DNA from: Bacteroidales bacterium
GTDB lineage: Bacteria > Bacteroidota > Bacteroidia > Bacteroidales > F082
DNA length: 64,000 nt
Assembly: GCA_016285355.1 (NCBI GenBank)
Contig: JAEEQP010000016.1
Coordinates: forward strand, 5,099-69,098
Direction of reading: 5' to 3'
The notes beneath the pieces are model-generated. The model ran no database searches, was not told the DNA's origin, and was given only the letters and a program-made list of their open reading frames with translations. Of this stretch, positions 8,372-16,365 are shown piece by piece. The position numbers were made by a program, and so were the translations under genes. The stretch's first letter is position 1. Each line of letters starts with the position of its first letter.

Positions 8372-9616
8372 ATGATTCATCCGATGAGTTCAAAGACAAG
8401 GCAGTTTATCCGCATCCTATTGATTATCATATCAACATGCTCCACTTTTTCGCTTTTCGGACAAAGGGGGTATGTTTTTTTTACGCCTGAAATCGATACT
8501 ATCTGTCGTCATACACTTGATTACATTCAAATCAAACAATCGCTTGTCCGCCAACAAATTAAAGCTGAATTAGATGAGCAAGAGTTACGATACACCATTG
8601 ACGAGTTGAACCAACAGCTTGAGGATGTCATCAACGAAAGCTACATCATCGACGCAGAGTTGGCCACCGTCAATCATTACATCGATTCCATCACGCCCAA
8701 ACGACCCGATGGTCCCCGACCTAAAGAAAACATCATCAACATTCTTAATGAAAGGCTTTCCTTCCATGGTAATTACGGATTGAATATCAACCAGTTGACA
8801 CTTTCAAACTGGGCAGCAGGCGGTGAAAACACTTGGAGTGGAAAGGCTTTTGCCAACTTCTCTCTTATCTACCACAAAAGGAGATTTGAACAAAGGCTCG
8901 TAGGAGCTTTCGCTTTTGGCATCTCGCGTTTCGGAGACAAACGACTTGAAAAGCAGGATGACAAAATCGACCTCACTTATGCGCTTTCTCTTGACAGCAA
9001 AACCCAATGGAACATATCGGCCGTAGCCACATTCAACACGCAGTTTGCCAATGGATACAAGTATCCTAACGACTCCACTGTAATATCCAGTTTCCTTGCT
9101 CCTGGCTACCTGACCCTTTCCGCCGGTTATTCCTACAAAACCAAAAACGAGCGTTTTCAGATTCTGTTAAGCCCTTTGGCAGGAAAAGTCACCTTCGTGA
9201 TGAACCAGGAACTGGCTGACAAAGGTAACTTCGGTGTCAAGAAAGGCTATTATGAAGAAGACGGAACCTGGGTGCCTGGTGAGAACGTTGCAGCATCCGT
9301 CGGTGTCAATGTCATCATCAACTACAAGCAGCCCATCGGCAAAAACTTCAAATACATCACGATGCTCAACACCTTCTACAACTACATCGAACGACGCAAC
9401 GACGACCGGTTGCCCATCGACGTGAACTGGGAAAACACTCTCGAATTCTCCATTACCAAATACATCTCGACCATACTCTTCGTCCATCTGAAATACGACC
9501 ACAACACCACCTTCCCCATCTACGAAGAAATTGAAGGCGTGCAGACCGTGGTCGACAATGTGCCCAAGCTCCAATTGAAAGAGTCAGTGGGCATCGCATT
9601 CATACACAAATTCTAA
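8372..9616 (+). CDS. DUF3078 outer-membrane beta-barrel protein
   Basis: About 414 aa. An N-terminal hydrophobic signal (IRILLIIISTCSTFSLFG) is followed by a short coiled-coil-like segment rich in Glu/Gln, and then the DUF3078 hallmark LTLSNWAAGGENTWSGKAF (from about residue 150). The rest consists of alternating aromatic/polar strands that end in IAFIHKF, a terminal Phe typical of outer-membrane barrels. The family is confined largely to Bacteroidota and its function is unknown. ATG 8384 is an equally possible start (leader about 18 nt). rfbD follows 10 bp later, so the two may share a transcript. Confidence 0.85.
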   Translation: MIHPMSSKTRQFIRILLIIISTCSTFSLFGQRGYVFFTPEIDTICRHTLDYIQIKQSLVRQQIKAELDEQELRYTIDELNQQLEDVINESYIIDAELATVNHYIDSITPKRPDGPRPKENIINILNERLSFHGNYGLNINQLTLSNWAAGGENTWSGKAFANFSLIYHKRRFEQRLVGAFAFGISRFGDKRLEKQDDKIDLTYALSLDSKTQWNISAVATFNTQFANGYKYPNDSTVISSFLAPGYLTLSAGYSYKTKNERFQILLSPLAGKVTFVMNQELADKGNFGVKKGYYEEDGTWVPGENVAASVGVNVIINYKQPIGKNFKYITMLNTFYNYIERRNDDRLPIDVNWENTLEFSITKYISTILFVHLKYDHNTTFPIYEEIEGVQTVVDNVPKLQLKESVGIAFIHKF

Positions 9617-9626
9617 CACGATAAAA

Positions 9627-10517
9627 ATGAACATATTAGTCACAGGCTGTAAAGGTCAATTGGGAACCGAACTTCAAAAAATCGCAGCGCGAGATACGCA
9701 GCATCAATGGGTGTTCACCGACATCGACACCTTGGACATCTGCAACAAGGCCGCTGTGGAAGACTGTTTTGATGCGCACCAAATCGATGCCTGCATCAAT
9801 TGTGCCGCCTACACTGCCGTCGACAAGGCTGAGGACGAGCCTGAGTTAGCCACGCTCATCAACAGCTTCGCGCCCAAAGTATTAGCCGAAGCCTGCCTGC
9901 GCCATAACGCCTTGCTCATCCACATCTCCACCGACTATGTCTTTGGCGGCGATGCCAACGAGCCTTATAAAGTCAATGACCCCATCAACCCGCAATCAGT
10001 ATACGGCAACACCAAGGCCGATGGGGAGCGACTTATCCGCGAAAACGGCTGCAACTACATGATTGTAAGGACGGCATGGCTCTATTCTTCGGTGGGCAAG
10101 AACTTCGTGAAGACCATGCTCATGTTAGGCGACACGAAAGACGAAATCAATGTGGTGGCCGACCAGAAAGGCTGTCCCACTTGGGCGCATGACCTTGCGG
10201 TTGCCCTCGTGACTTTGCTCAATAAGAACGGCAAAAATGAAGTCTGCGAGACTTTCCACTTCACCAACGAGGGACAAATCACTTGGTACGACTTCGCCAC
10301 GGCCATCATGGAAATCGGCGGAAAGTCTTGCAAAGTGAACCCGATAACGACAGACCAATATCCTACCAAGGCCAAACGACCTGCTTATAGCGTGTTGGAT
10401 TTGAGCAAGATAAAAGAGTTTGCTGGAATCGAGATCCCGTTTTGGCGGGAGAGTTTGGTCAAGTGCATAGAAGAGCTGAGCCCCGAAGGGGCGACAGCCA
10501 ATAAGCAGGCGACGTAA
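9627..10517 (+). CDS. rfbD: dTDP-4-dehydrorhamnose reductase
   Basis: 296 aa. The Rossmann motif GCKGQLGTEL lies near residue 7, CINCAAYTAVDKAEDE near 55, and the STDYVFGG strand and catalytic YGNTK (Tyr/Lys dyad near 126-130) follow. The enzyme makes the last step of dTDP-L-rhamnose, a precursor of cell-surface glycans, in the cytoplasm. No rfbA/B/C are adjacent, so the rest of the pathway is elsewhere. Its 3' end is unusual: the last residues run into a 20-bp tandem repeat and the TAA stop (10515-10517) lies inside the first repeat unit. Confidence 0.95.
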   Translation: MNILVTGCKGQLGTELQKIAARDTQHQWVFTDIDTLDICNKAAVEDCFDAHQIDACINCAAYTAVDKAEDEPELATLINSFAPKVLAEACLRHNALLIHISTDYVFGGDANEPYKVNDPINPQSVYGNTKADGERLIRENGCNYMIVRTAWLYSSVGKNFVKTMLMLGDTKDEINVVADQKGCPTWAHDLAVALVTLLNKNGKNEVCETFHFTNEGQITWYDFATAIMEIGGKSCKVNPITTDQYPTKAKRPAYSVLDLSKIKEFAGIEIPFWRESLVKCIEELSPEGATANKQAT

Positions 10518-10625
10518 GTCCCTGCCAAGCGACGTAAGTCCCTGCCAAGCGACGTAAGTCCCTGCCAAGCGACGTAAGTCCCTGCCAAGCGACGTGAGTC
10601 CCTGCTAGGCGACATGAGTCCCTGC
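10511..10625 (+). repeat. 20-bp tandem repeat, about 5.8 copies
   Basis: Unit GACGTAAGTCCCTGCCAAGC. The first four units are identical; the last two diverge (GACGTGAGTCCCTGCTAGGC, then GACATGAGTCCCTGC). It begins at the rfbD stop and fills most of the gap before the phosphohexomutase gene. A hairpin CCCC-GAA-GGGG precedes it at about 10481. There are no spacers, so it is not a CRISPR array. A long minus-strand reading frame through it is only the repeat translated. Confidence 0.92.
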
Positions 10626-10661
10626 ACATAGAACATAACAAACAACATAATATATAACAAT

Positions 10662-12383
10662 ATGGACCCTAAAATCATCGAAAGAGCAAAATCGTGGCTC
10701 ACAGAGCAATACGATGAAGAAACGAGAAAGAGCGTGCAAAACATGCTCGACAATGACCCGAACGAACTCACCGAGAGCTTCTACCGCAACCTCGAGTTCG
10801 GCACCGGCGGACTGCGCGGCATCATGGGTGCCGGCACCAACCGCATGAACATCTACACCGTGGCCATGGCCACCCAAGGCTTCGCCAACTACATCAAGAA
10901 GATGAATCCTGACAAGAAGGAGCTCAGCATAGCCATCTCCTACGACGGGCGCAACAACAGTCCCGCCTTCGCCAACGTCACCGCTGACGTGATGTCGGCC
11001 AACGGCATCAAGGTCTACATCTTCGATTGCCTCCGCCCCACCCCTGAACTCTCGTTCGCTGTACGTGAGTTGAAATGTGATGCCGGCGTGATGGTCACCG
11101 CCTCACACAACCCCAAGGAATACAACGGCTACAAAGCCTATTGGAACGACGGCGGACAATTAGTCAGCCCCCACGACAAGAACGTCATCGCCGAGGTGGA
11201 AAAAATCACTGACCCCTCGATGGTGAACTTCAAGCGCAACCCTGAACTCATCACTGTCCTCGACGAAAAGTTTGACGACATCTATTTAGATAAGGTGTAC
11301 GGCCTGTCCCTCTCCTTGGACCTCATCAAGAAGCACAAGGACCTGAAGATTGTTTACACCCCCATTCACGGCACAGGTCGCCGCTTGGTACCTGCCATCC
11401 TGAAGATGAAAGGCTTCGAGAACGTCTACTGCGTTGATGAACAGATGGTAGTCGACGGCAACTTCCCCACCGTGAAATCGCCCAATCCCGAGGAGCCTGC
11501 AGCGATGGCCTTGGCCGTGAAGAAAGCCCAAGAGGTGAATGCCGACCTCGTCATGGCCACCGACCCCGATGCCGACCGCGTAGGTATCGCCGTGAAAGAC
11601 GACAAAGGCGAGTACATCCTCCTCAACGGCAACCAGACTGGCAGCCTCTTTGTCTACTACCTGCTGACCCGCTGGAACGAGTTAGGCAAACTCACTGGAA
11701 AAGAGTTCATTGTAAAGACTATCGTCACTACTGAATTGTTGTTTGAGATGGCCAAGAAATACGATGTGGACCGTTACGACGTGCTGACCGGATTCAAATA
11801 CATCGCTGACAAGATCCTTGAACTGGAAGGCAAGAAGCAGTTCATCGGCGGCGGTGAAGAGAGTTACGGCTATTTGGCTGGCGATTTTGTCCGCGACAAG
11901 GATGCCGTCATCGCCACCAGCATGGTTGCCGAGGCTGCAGCCTGGGCTGCCGAGCAAGGCAAGACGCTCTATCAACTGCTCATGGACATTTACAACGAGT
12001 TCGGCCTCTACAAGGAGAAGCTTGTCTCCTTGACCAAGAAAGGCATCAGCGGCACCGAGGAAATCAAGGCTTTGATGACCAAATTCCGCAACACTCCGCC
12101 CACCGTCATCGCTGGCGAGAAGGTCGTTGAGACACGCGACTACAAATTGCAGGAAGCCAAGGATTTGGCTACAGGTAAAGTCACGCCCATCACCTTGCCC
12201 AAAAGCGACGTGTTGCAGTTCTTCACCGAGAGTGGATCAAAGATTACCATCCGTCCTTCAGGCACCGAGCCGAAGATCAAGTTCTATTTCAGCATGAAGG
12301 GCGACACCTCTAATGGTCTTGAAGCGGCTATGAAGACACTCGACATCAAACTTGAACAAGCCGCCAAAGAACTGACGGAATGA
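10662..12383 (+). CDS. Phosphoglucomutase/phosphomannomutase (alpha-D-phosphohexomutase)
   Basis: 573 aa, the length of the PGM2/PgcA-type enzymes. The active-site Ser loop VTASHNPKEYNGYK is near residue 146, the metal loop DPDADR near 301, the sugar loop GGEESYGY near 400, and the C-terminal phosphate loop RPSGTEPKIKFY near 530. It interconverts hexose-1- and hexose-6-phosphates and so feeds nucleotide-sugar synthesis, which fits with rfbD upstream. No TAnnTTTG element is obvious in the 144-bp gap, which is mostly tandem repeat. An intrinsic terminator follows. Confidence 0.93.
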   Translation: MDPKIIERAKSWLTEQYDEETRKSVQNMLDNDPNELTESFYRNLEFGTGGLRGIMGAGTNRMNIYTVAMATQGFANYIKKMNPDKKELSIAISYDGRNNSPAFANVTADVMSANGIKVYIFDCLRPTPELSFAVRELKCDAGVMVTASHNPKEYNGYKAYWNDGGQLVSPHDKNVIAEVEKITDPSMVNFKRNPELITVLDEKFDDIYLDKVYGLSLSLDLIKKHKDLKIVYTPIHGTGRRLVPAILKMKGFENVYCVDEQMVVDGNFPTVKSPNPEEPAAMALAVKKAQEVNADLVMATDPDADRVGIAVKDDKGEYILLNGNQTGSLFVYYLLTRWNELGKLTGKEFIVKTIVTTELLFEMAKKYDVDRYDVLTGFKYIADKILELEGKKQFIGGGEESYGYLAGDFVRDKDAVIATSMVAEAAAWAAEQGKTLYQLLMDIYNEFGLYKEKLVSLTKKGISGTEEIKALMTKFRNTPPTVIAGEKVVETRDYKLQEAKDLATGKVTPITLPKSDVLQFFTESGSKITIRPSGTEPKIKFYFSMKGDTSNGLEAAMKTLDIKLEQAAKELTE

Positions 12384-12395
12384 CATTTAGCGTAT

Positions 12396-12436
12396 CAACA
12401 AAAAAGCGGAAAACATTTTTTCCGCTTTTTTTGTTG
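12396..12436 (+). terminator. Rho-independent terminator after the phosphohexomutase gene
   Basis: Long near-perfect hairpin (CAACAAAAAAGCGGAAA opposite TTTCCGCTTTTTTTGTTG) ending in a T-run. It could also work on the other strand. Confidence 0.88.
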
Positions 12437-12455
12437 ACCGTAACAAAAAATTATC

Positions 12456-12463
12456 TACTTTTG
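12456..12463 (+). promoter_or_regulatory. -7 promoter element for tRNA-Met
   Basis: TACTTTTG followed by CACC, 14 bp before the tRNA 5' end. Confidence 0.6.
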
Positions 12464-12476
12464 CACCCCGAAACGA

Positions 12477-12550
12477 GGCGGGATAGCTCAGCAGGTTAGA
12501 GCGTCGGATTCATAACCCGGAGGTCTCGAGTTCAATTCTCGATCCCGCTA
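12477..12550 (+). tRNA. tRNA-Met (anticodon CAT)
   Basis: 74 nt that fold as a cloverleaf: acceptor GGCGGGA / TCCCGCT (first pair G-U), U8, D-stem GCTC/GAGC, anticodon loop TTCATAA, T-stem TCGAG/CTCGA with loop TTCAATT, and discriminator A73. CCA is not encoded. The paired acceptor end suggests elongator tRNA-Met, or tRNA-Ile2 read through lysidine, rather than initiator. Position 31-39 is an A-C mismatch. Confidence 0.93.
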
Positions 12551-12555
12551 CTGAT

Positions 12556-12594
12556 AAGAGCAAGGCGAAAAACAAGTCTTGCTCTTTCTTTTTT
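12556..12594 (+). terminator. Rho-independent terminator after tRNA-Met
   Basis: Stem AAGAGCAAG / CTTGCTCTT followed by TCTTTTTT. Confidence 0.85.
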
Positions 12595-12617
12595 CCTCCC
12601 ATTCAACATTTTTTTCG

Positions 12618-12625
12618 TACTTTTG
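12618..12625 (+). promoter_or_regulatory. -7 promoter element for the SH3 lipoprotein gene
   Basis: TACTTTTG, 24 bp before ATG 12649. Confidence 0.55.
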
Positions 12626-12648
12626 TCGCACATCAAAAAATATTGGCC

Positions 12649-13197
12649 ATGAAAAAGCACCTCTACACCGCATTGATTCTTCTGTGTTTGAGCATGTTGA
12701 CGTTCTCATGTGGCGGCAGAAGCAATTCCTCGGAAACGCTTGAAGAGACTACGGATTCCATAGCAATAGACACTGTTCCGTTGACTCCATCGGGAACAAA
12801 CGGAGATTTCGTGAAATCGGCCTCGGTCGATGCCATGAAAATGGTGTTGGACAACACAGGAAATGTGGTGGGGCGTTATGTGCGCACCAACGAGAACACC
12901 TATACCGTCAGCGTTCAGGATGATTTTGAAGTTCCGAAGGCAGGACATAAAGTGGTGGTTTTCAGCGCGGCCAACAAACAAGGTATTCTGTATACCAAAC
13001 GTACCCATGTCAACATCAGGCAACAGCCCACAACAGAGTCCCCAGTGGTGACACAGATTTCCTACAAGAAAGGCTCAGTTCCAGAGACTTATCCCTGCAT
13101 CGGAAAGGTCAACGATTGGTACAAAATCCGCGTTAAAGGAAAAGAGGGCTATGTCCGCCAAGACTTGGTGGAATGGGATGGCATGAACTCATTTTGA
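12649..13197 (+). CDS. Lipoprotein with a bacterial SH3 domain
   Basis: 182 aa. The lipoprotein signal peptide ends LTFSC, a Ser/Thr/Glu-rich linker follows, and then a middle region (about 45-105) with no recognisable domain. The C-terminal SH3b-type domain (about 118-178) has THVNIRQQPTTESPVV and GYVRQDLV, the usual first and last strands. Such domains bind peptidoglycan or cell-wall peptides, so a periplasmic wall-associated role is plausible but the partner is unknown. ATG 12649 is chosen over an in-frame TTG two codons upstream. The next gene is convergent. Confidence 0.75.
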   Translation: MKKHLYTALILLCLSMLTFSCGGRSNSSETLEETTDSIAIDTVPLTPSGTNGDFVKSASVDAMKMVLDNTGNVVGRYVRTNENTYTVSVQDDFEVPKAGHKVVVFSAANKQGILYTKRTHVNIRQQPTTESPVVTQISYKKGSVPETYPCIGKVNDWYKIRVKGKEGYVRQDLVEWDGMNSF

Positions 13198-13202
13198 CGG
13201 CA

Positions 13203-14552
13203 TCACGCCCATAGCAGCAGTCCGCCACAGATAATCAATCCGGTTACGAACAAGTCGATGATGCAGAAACCCATGATGTCTTTCGCATTGAGTTTCGCAA
13301 TGGCCAAAGCTGGCAAAGCCCAGAACGGCTGAATCAGATTGGTCCAAGCATCACCCCATGAAATAGCCATACCAGTGAGACCTGGAGCCACACCCAAAGT
13401 GGCACCTGCCGTGAACATAATCGGTGCCTGAATGGCCCAGTGACCGCCGCCTGACGGCACAAACATATTGAGGATAGCCGCACAGAAGAAGGTAAACAAT
13501 GGATAAGTCTTTGGCGTTGAAATAGATACACAAGCATTACTCACCACTTCACCCAAGCAGATACCCGACTCTCCTACACCAGTGATGATGCCCATGATAC
13601 CCGCATAGAAAGGAAATTGCAGCAATATGCCCGCTGCGCCGCCCACCGACTTTCCAAACGCTTTGACGTATGCCACAGGCGTACCATGCAAGATGACACC
13701 CAAAAACAGGAACAACATTATGACTGCGCCAAGGTCGAAACTGCCGCCTTTGAAGAACAACTTGAGGACCAAATACGACAGGCCCAACAAGGCGATAATC
13801 CAGGAAAGGACAGGGCTGTTCTCCAATTTCTCAGCAGGGGAGGTTGCCTTTGGCGCAGGAGCAGGTTCTTCCTCAAAAAGTAAACTCGGATCAATCGCAA
13901 CCACTTGATTTCCTTTGGGATGCATGAACGCATTGACTACCACAATGGCCACAATGACCACCGCCACCATGATGAGGTTTTGCGGTGCAAGTATAGTTTG
14001 ACCAATCGGAATGGGATGTGTCAGTGCACCTTTTGTGACTGCTTCAAGGTTGGAGCCTTCAGTGGCCATCGTCAGCGGAATGGAACCCGAAAGACCAGCG
14101 TGCCACACCACGAATCCGCTGTATGCCGAAGCGATGAGCAAACGGTAATCCACGCCACGCAACTTCTTGGCGATTTCCTTCGCAAAAATGACACCGACGA
14201 TGAGGCCAAAACCCCAGTTGAGCCAGCAGGCGATGGCCGAGATACCTGTCACCAAAGCGATGGCGCCAGCAGGCGTCTTGGGCAACTTAGCTAAGGCACT
14301 GATACCACGTTTGATGGACGGTGCGGCAGCCAATGCCGAGCCTGTCACCAAAACCAAAGCCATCTGCATGGCGAAGGCCAACAGCGACCATACGCCGTTG
14401 CCCCAATGTTCAACCACCTCAAGCGGCGATTGCTTGCACACTGGCATGGCGATAATGAAAGCCAACAAGGTCAGCACCACGGCAAAAATGAAAGGTTCAG
14501 GCAAATACTTCTGGACTAGCTTTACACAAAAACGGATGATTTTCTGGAACAT
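13203..14552 (-). CDS. atoE: AtoE-type short-chain fatty acid transporter
   Basis: 449 aa, strongly hydrophobic with about 10-12 membrane segments. Recognisable stretches are MFQKIIRFCVKLVQKYLPEP at the N-terminus, ACWLNWGFGLIVG, and VPSGGGHWAIQAP near residue 370, all typical of the AtoE/short-chain fatty acid carrier family in the inner membrane. The likely substrate is butyrate or a similar acid; direction of transport cannot be told from sequence. It stands alone, convergent with the SH3 lipoprotein gene, and is separated from truA downstream-to-upstream by AT-rich direct repeats and a dispersed repeat doublet. Confidence 0.88.
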   Translation of the reverse strand: MFQKIIRFCVKLVQKYLPEPFIFAVVLTLLAFIIAMPVCKQSPLEVVEHWGNGVWSLLAFAMQMALVLVTGSALAAAPSIKRGISALAKLPKTPAGAIALVTGISAIACWLNWGFGLIVGVIFAKEIAKKLRGVDYRLLIASAYSGFVVWHAGLSGSIPLTMATEGSNLEAVTKGALTHPIPIGQTILAPQNLIMVAVVIVAIVVVNAFMHPKGNQVVAIDPSLLFEEEPAPAPKATSPAEKLENSPVLSWIIALLGLSYLVLKLFFKGGSFDLGAVIMLFLFLGVILHGTPVAYVKAFGKSVGGAAGILLQFPFYAGIMGIITGVGESGICLGEVVSNACVSISTPKTYPLFTFFCAAILNMFVPSGGGHWAIQAPIMFTAGATLGVAPGLTGMAISWGDAWTNLIQPFWALPALAIAKLNAKDIMGFCIIDLFVTGLIICGGLLLWA

Positions 14553-14603
14553 AGTTGGAATTTAAGATTTAAGATTCAAAGATTCAAAGATTTAAAATTG
14601 GTC

Positions 14604-14653
14604 GGCGTTTCGACAGGCTCAACGACCTTAGGTCCCTGAGCTTGTCGAAGGGC
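14604..14653. repeat. Complete dispersed repeat doublet
   Basis: Two half elements in opposite sense: GGCGTTTCGACAGGCTCAAC(GACC), a 3-bp spacer TTA, and GGTCCCTGAGCTTGTCGAAG(GGC). The same doublet lies in the opposite orientation at 36986-37037. The TTA spacer is the truA stop codon (TAA) on the minus strand, and the second half encodes the truA tail. Confidence 0.85.
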
Positions 14654-15389
14654 TGGTATTGTATTCAACTTCTTCAAGGAACAAAGCATGGGCAGGTACC
14701 GAGGTTCCAGCCTCGCAGCGGTCTTTACACTCGATGACGGCGCAGAATTCCTCCAAGGTCATGCGGCCCTTCCCTATCTCCAATAACGTGCCGACAATGG
14801 CCCGCACCATATTGCGCAAAAACCTATCCGCCTTGATGCGAAACACTAATAAACCATCTTGTTCAAACCAACGTGCTTCCATGATTTTACAGTTGTTGGT
14901 TTTCACTTGAGTGTGCACTTTAGAGAAACTCGTAAAATCCTCATACTCAAAGAGCATATTGGCGGCTTCCTGCATTTTGGCGATGTCCAAGTCACCATAT
15001 AGGAAATACGCATCGTTGATATGGAAGGGATTCTTCGTGCGCGTGATATAATAATGATAGGTACGCGAAACGGCATCGAAGCGGGCGTGCATCTCAGGCG
15101 CGACTTGCCAAATCCGATAAATCACAATGTCCTCCGGAAGGAAGGCATTCATCTGATGGGCAAGGTTTTCCGTGTCTTTCAGTTCTTGTTCAATGTCGAA
15201 ATGGGCGTAATAATTCCGCGCATGGACACCAGTATCCGTGCGGCCACAACCTGTGATGGAAACTGGTTGTCCCAACTTCAGGCTGAGGCATTGCTCCACC
15301 GTGGCCTGCACACTCTCGGAATGCGGCTGAATCTGATAACCGTGGTAGCGGCTACCGTTGTAGGCCAGATGAATGAAATATCTATGCAT
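14628..15389 (-). CDS. truA: tRNA pseudouridine(38-40) synthase TruA
   Basis: 253 aa from ATG 15389 (MHRYFIHLAYNGSRYHG). The catalytic Asp is in GCGRTDTGVHA near residue 55, and RTYHYYI and FLRNMVRAIVGTLLEIGKG, the family's C-terminal signature, are also present. It isomerises uridines 38-40 in the tRNA anticodon arm. The last residues, SPSTSSGT, and the stop codon are supplied by a dispersed repeat copy, so the native C-terminus has been replaced or extended. It is divergent from aat across a perfect 44-bp palindrome. Longer in-frame starts upstream lie beyond the promoter and were rejected. Confidence 0.95.
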   Translation of the reverse strand: MHRYFIHLAYNGSRYHGYQIQPHSESVQATVEQCLSLKLGQPVSITGCGRTDTGVHARNYYAHFDIEQELKDTENLAHQMNAFLPEDIVIYRIWQVAPEMHARFDAVSRTYHYYITRTKNPFHINDAYFLYGDLDIAKMQEAANMLFEYEDFTSFSKVHTQVKTNNCKIMEARWFEQDGLLVFRIKADRFLRNMVRAIVGTLLEIGKGRMTLEEFCAVIECKDRCEAGTSVPAHALFLEEVEYNTSPSTSSGT

Positions 15390-15390
15390 T

Positions 15391-15434
15391 GTTAATCGGA
15401 GCGCAAAAATACGTATTTTTGCGCTCCGATTAAC
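15391..15434. promoter_or_regulatory. Perfect 44-bp palindrome holding divergent truA and aat promoters
   Basis: The half-site GTTAATCGGAGCGCAAAAAT(AC) is followed by its exact reverse complement, centred between 15412 and 15413. Each strand carries TATTTTTG (15414-15421 on plus, 15404-15411 on minus), the Bacteroidota -7 signature, so transcription toward truA (ATG 15389) and aat (ATG 15439) should start from mirror-image promoters with nearly identical 5' leaders. It could also bind a dimeric regulator. Confidence 0.85.
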
Positions 15435-15438
15435 CGAT

Positions 15439-16221
15439 ATGAACATTTTATACCAACTCAACGACGACGATTGTTTCTTTCCTCCTGCCAGCCATGCCAA
15501 TAGCGAAGGCTTGCTGGCTTTTGGCGGCGACCTTTCGCCCCAACGCCTGATTGTGGCCTACGCCAACGGCATCTTCCCTTGGTACAGCGAAGATGAGCCG
15601 CTGCTTTGGTGGTCACTCGACCCGAGACTCGTCATCCGCCCGGGCGAAATGAGAGTCAGCAAGTCGTTGAGGCGCACACTGAAATCAGGGAAGTTTGAGG
15701 TGCGAATCGACACCAATTTCCGGGAGGTCATGCTGCATTGCGCCGAAACGCCGCGCAAAGACCAAGACGGCACCTGGATTCAGGACGAGATGGTGGACGC
15801 CTATTGCGACTTGCACGGACTCGGCATCGCCCATTCTTTCGAAGCATACCAAGACAACGAGTTGGTCGGAGGGCTGTATGGCATTTCCATTGGCAAGGTG
15901 TTCTTCGGCGAGTCGATGTTTCACACGGTCACTGATGCTTCCAAAGTCGCTTTCTATCACTTGCATCAGTTTTTGCTGAAACACGGCTTCAAACTCATTG
16001 ATTGCCAACAGGAAACAAGCCACTTAATGAGTTTGGGAGCCTATTCCATTTCCCGTGAGGATTTCCTTGATGAACTCAAAACCTTGACGGTGGAACCCAC
16101 CTTGGTCGGCAATTGGGGCACAAGGAAATTCGAGCCTCTCTATCTCAACATCCATCAACCCGAGAAGCTTCATTTCAGGGCGTACAACATGGACGAAGAC
16201 ACTGCCCTATCCGATGATTGA
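15439..16221 (+). CDS. aat: Leucyl/phenylalanyl-tRNA--protein transferase
   Basis: 260 aa. The family core is clear: GLLAFGGDLSPQRLIVAYANGIFPWY, WWSLDPRLVI, GTWIQDEMVDAYCDLH and GGLYGISIGKVFFGESMFH. It adds Leu or Phe to N-terminal Arg/Lys and so marks proteins for ClpS/ClpAP; a clpS gene lies in this window at 50778-51050. The start ATG 15439 is 18 bp after the -7 element within the shared palindrome. Confidence 0.95.
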   Translation: MNILYQLNDDDCFFPPASHANSEGLLAFGGDLSPQRLIVAYANGIFPWYSEDEPLLWWSLDPRLVIRPGEMRVSKSLRRTLKSGKFEVRIDTNFREVMLHCAETPRKDQDGTWIQDEMVDAYCDLHGLGIAHSFEAYQDNELVGGLYGISIGKVFFGESMFHTVTDASKVAFYHLHQFLLKHGFKLIDCQQETSHLMSLGAYSISREDFLDELKTLTVEPTLVGNWGTRKFEPLYLNIHQPEKLHFRAYNMDEDTALSDD

Positions 16222-16298
16222 CAGCCGTTTAACAGAAAGGGAAACGGATTATCTTTGGATTTTTTTTGCATTTTTCATTGAGATTCACGGAAAAACCG

Positions 16299-16306
16299 TA
16301 TCTTTG
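16299..16306 (+). promoter_or_regulatory. -7 promoter element for arginine deiminase
   Basis: TATCTTTG followed by CAAC, 60 bp before the ATG. The leader of about 50 nt can form a GAGCA...TGCTC hairpin (16318-16342). A second match, TATCTTTG at 16250-16257, is possible. Confidence 0.5.
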
Positions 16307-16365
16307 CAACTTATTCGGAGCAAGGGTAACATCCGTGCTCTTATTGTTTCACCAAATCGCTTTTT

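Noticed and set aside
10511..10625. Possible CRISPR array
   Set aside because: Head-to-tail 20-bp units without spacers; no cas genes nearby.
10385..10877. Overlapping minus-strand reading frames across the rfbD end and tandem repeat
   Set aside because: They are the 20-bp repeat translated in its three frames (LAGTYVAWQGLTSLGRDLRR), opposite to two well-supported genes.
12477..12550. Initiator tRNA-fMet
   Set aside because: The acceptor's first position is a G-U pair, not the unpaired C-A of initiators, although the anticodon arm looks somewhat initiator-like.
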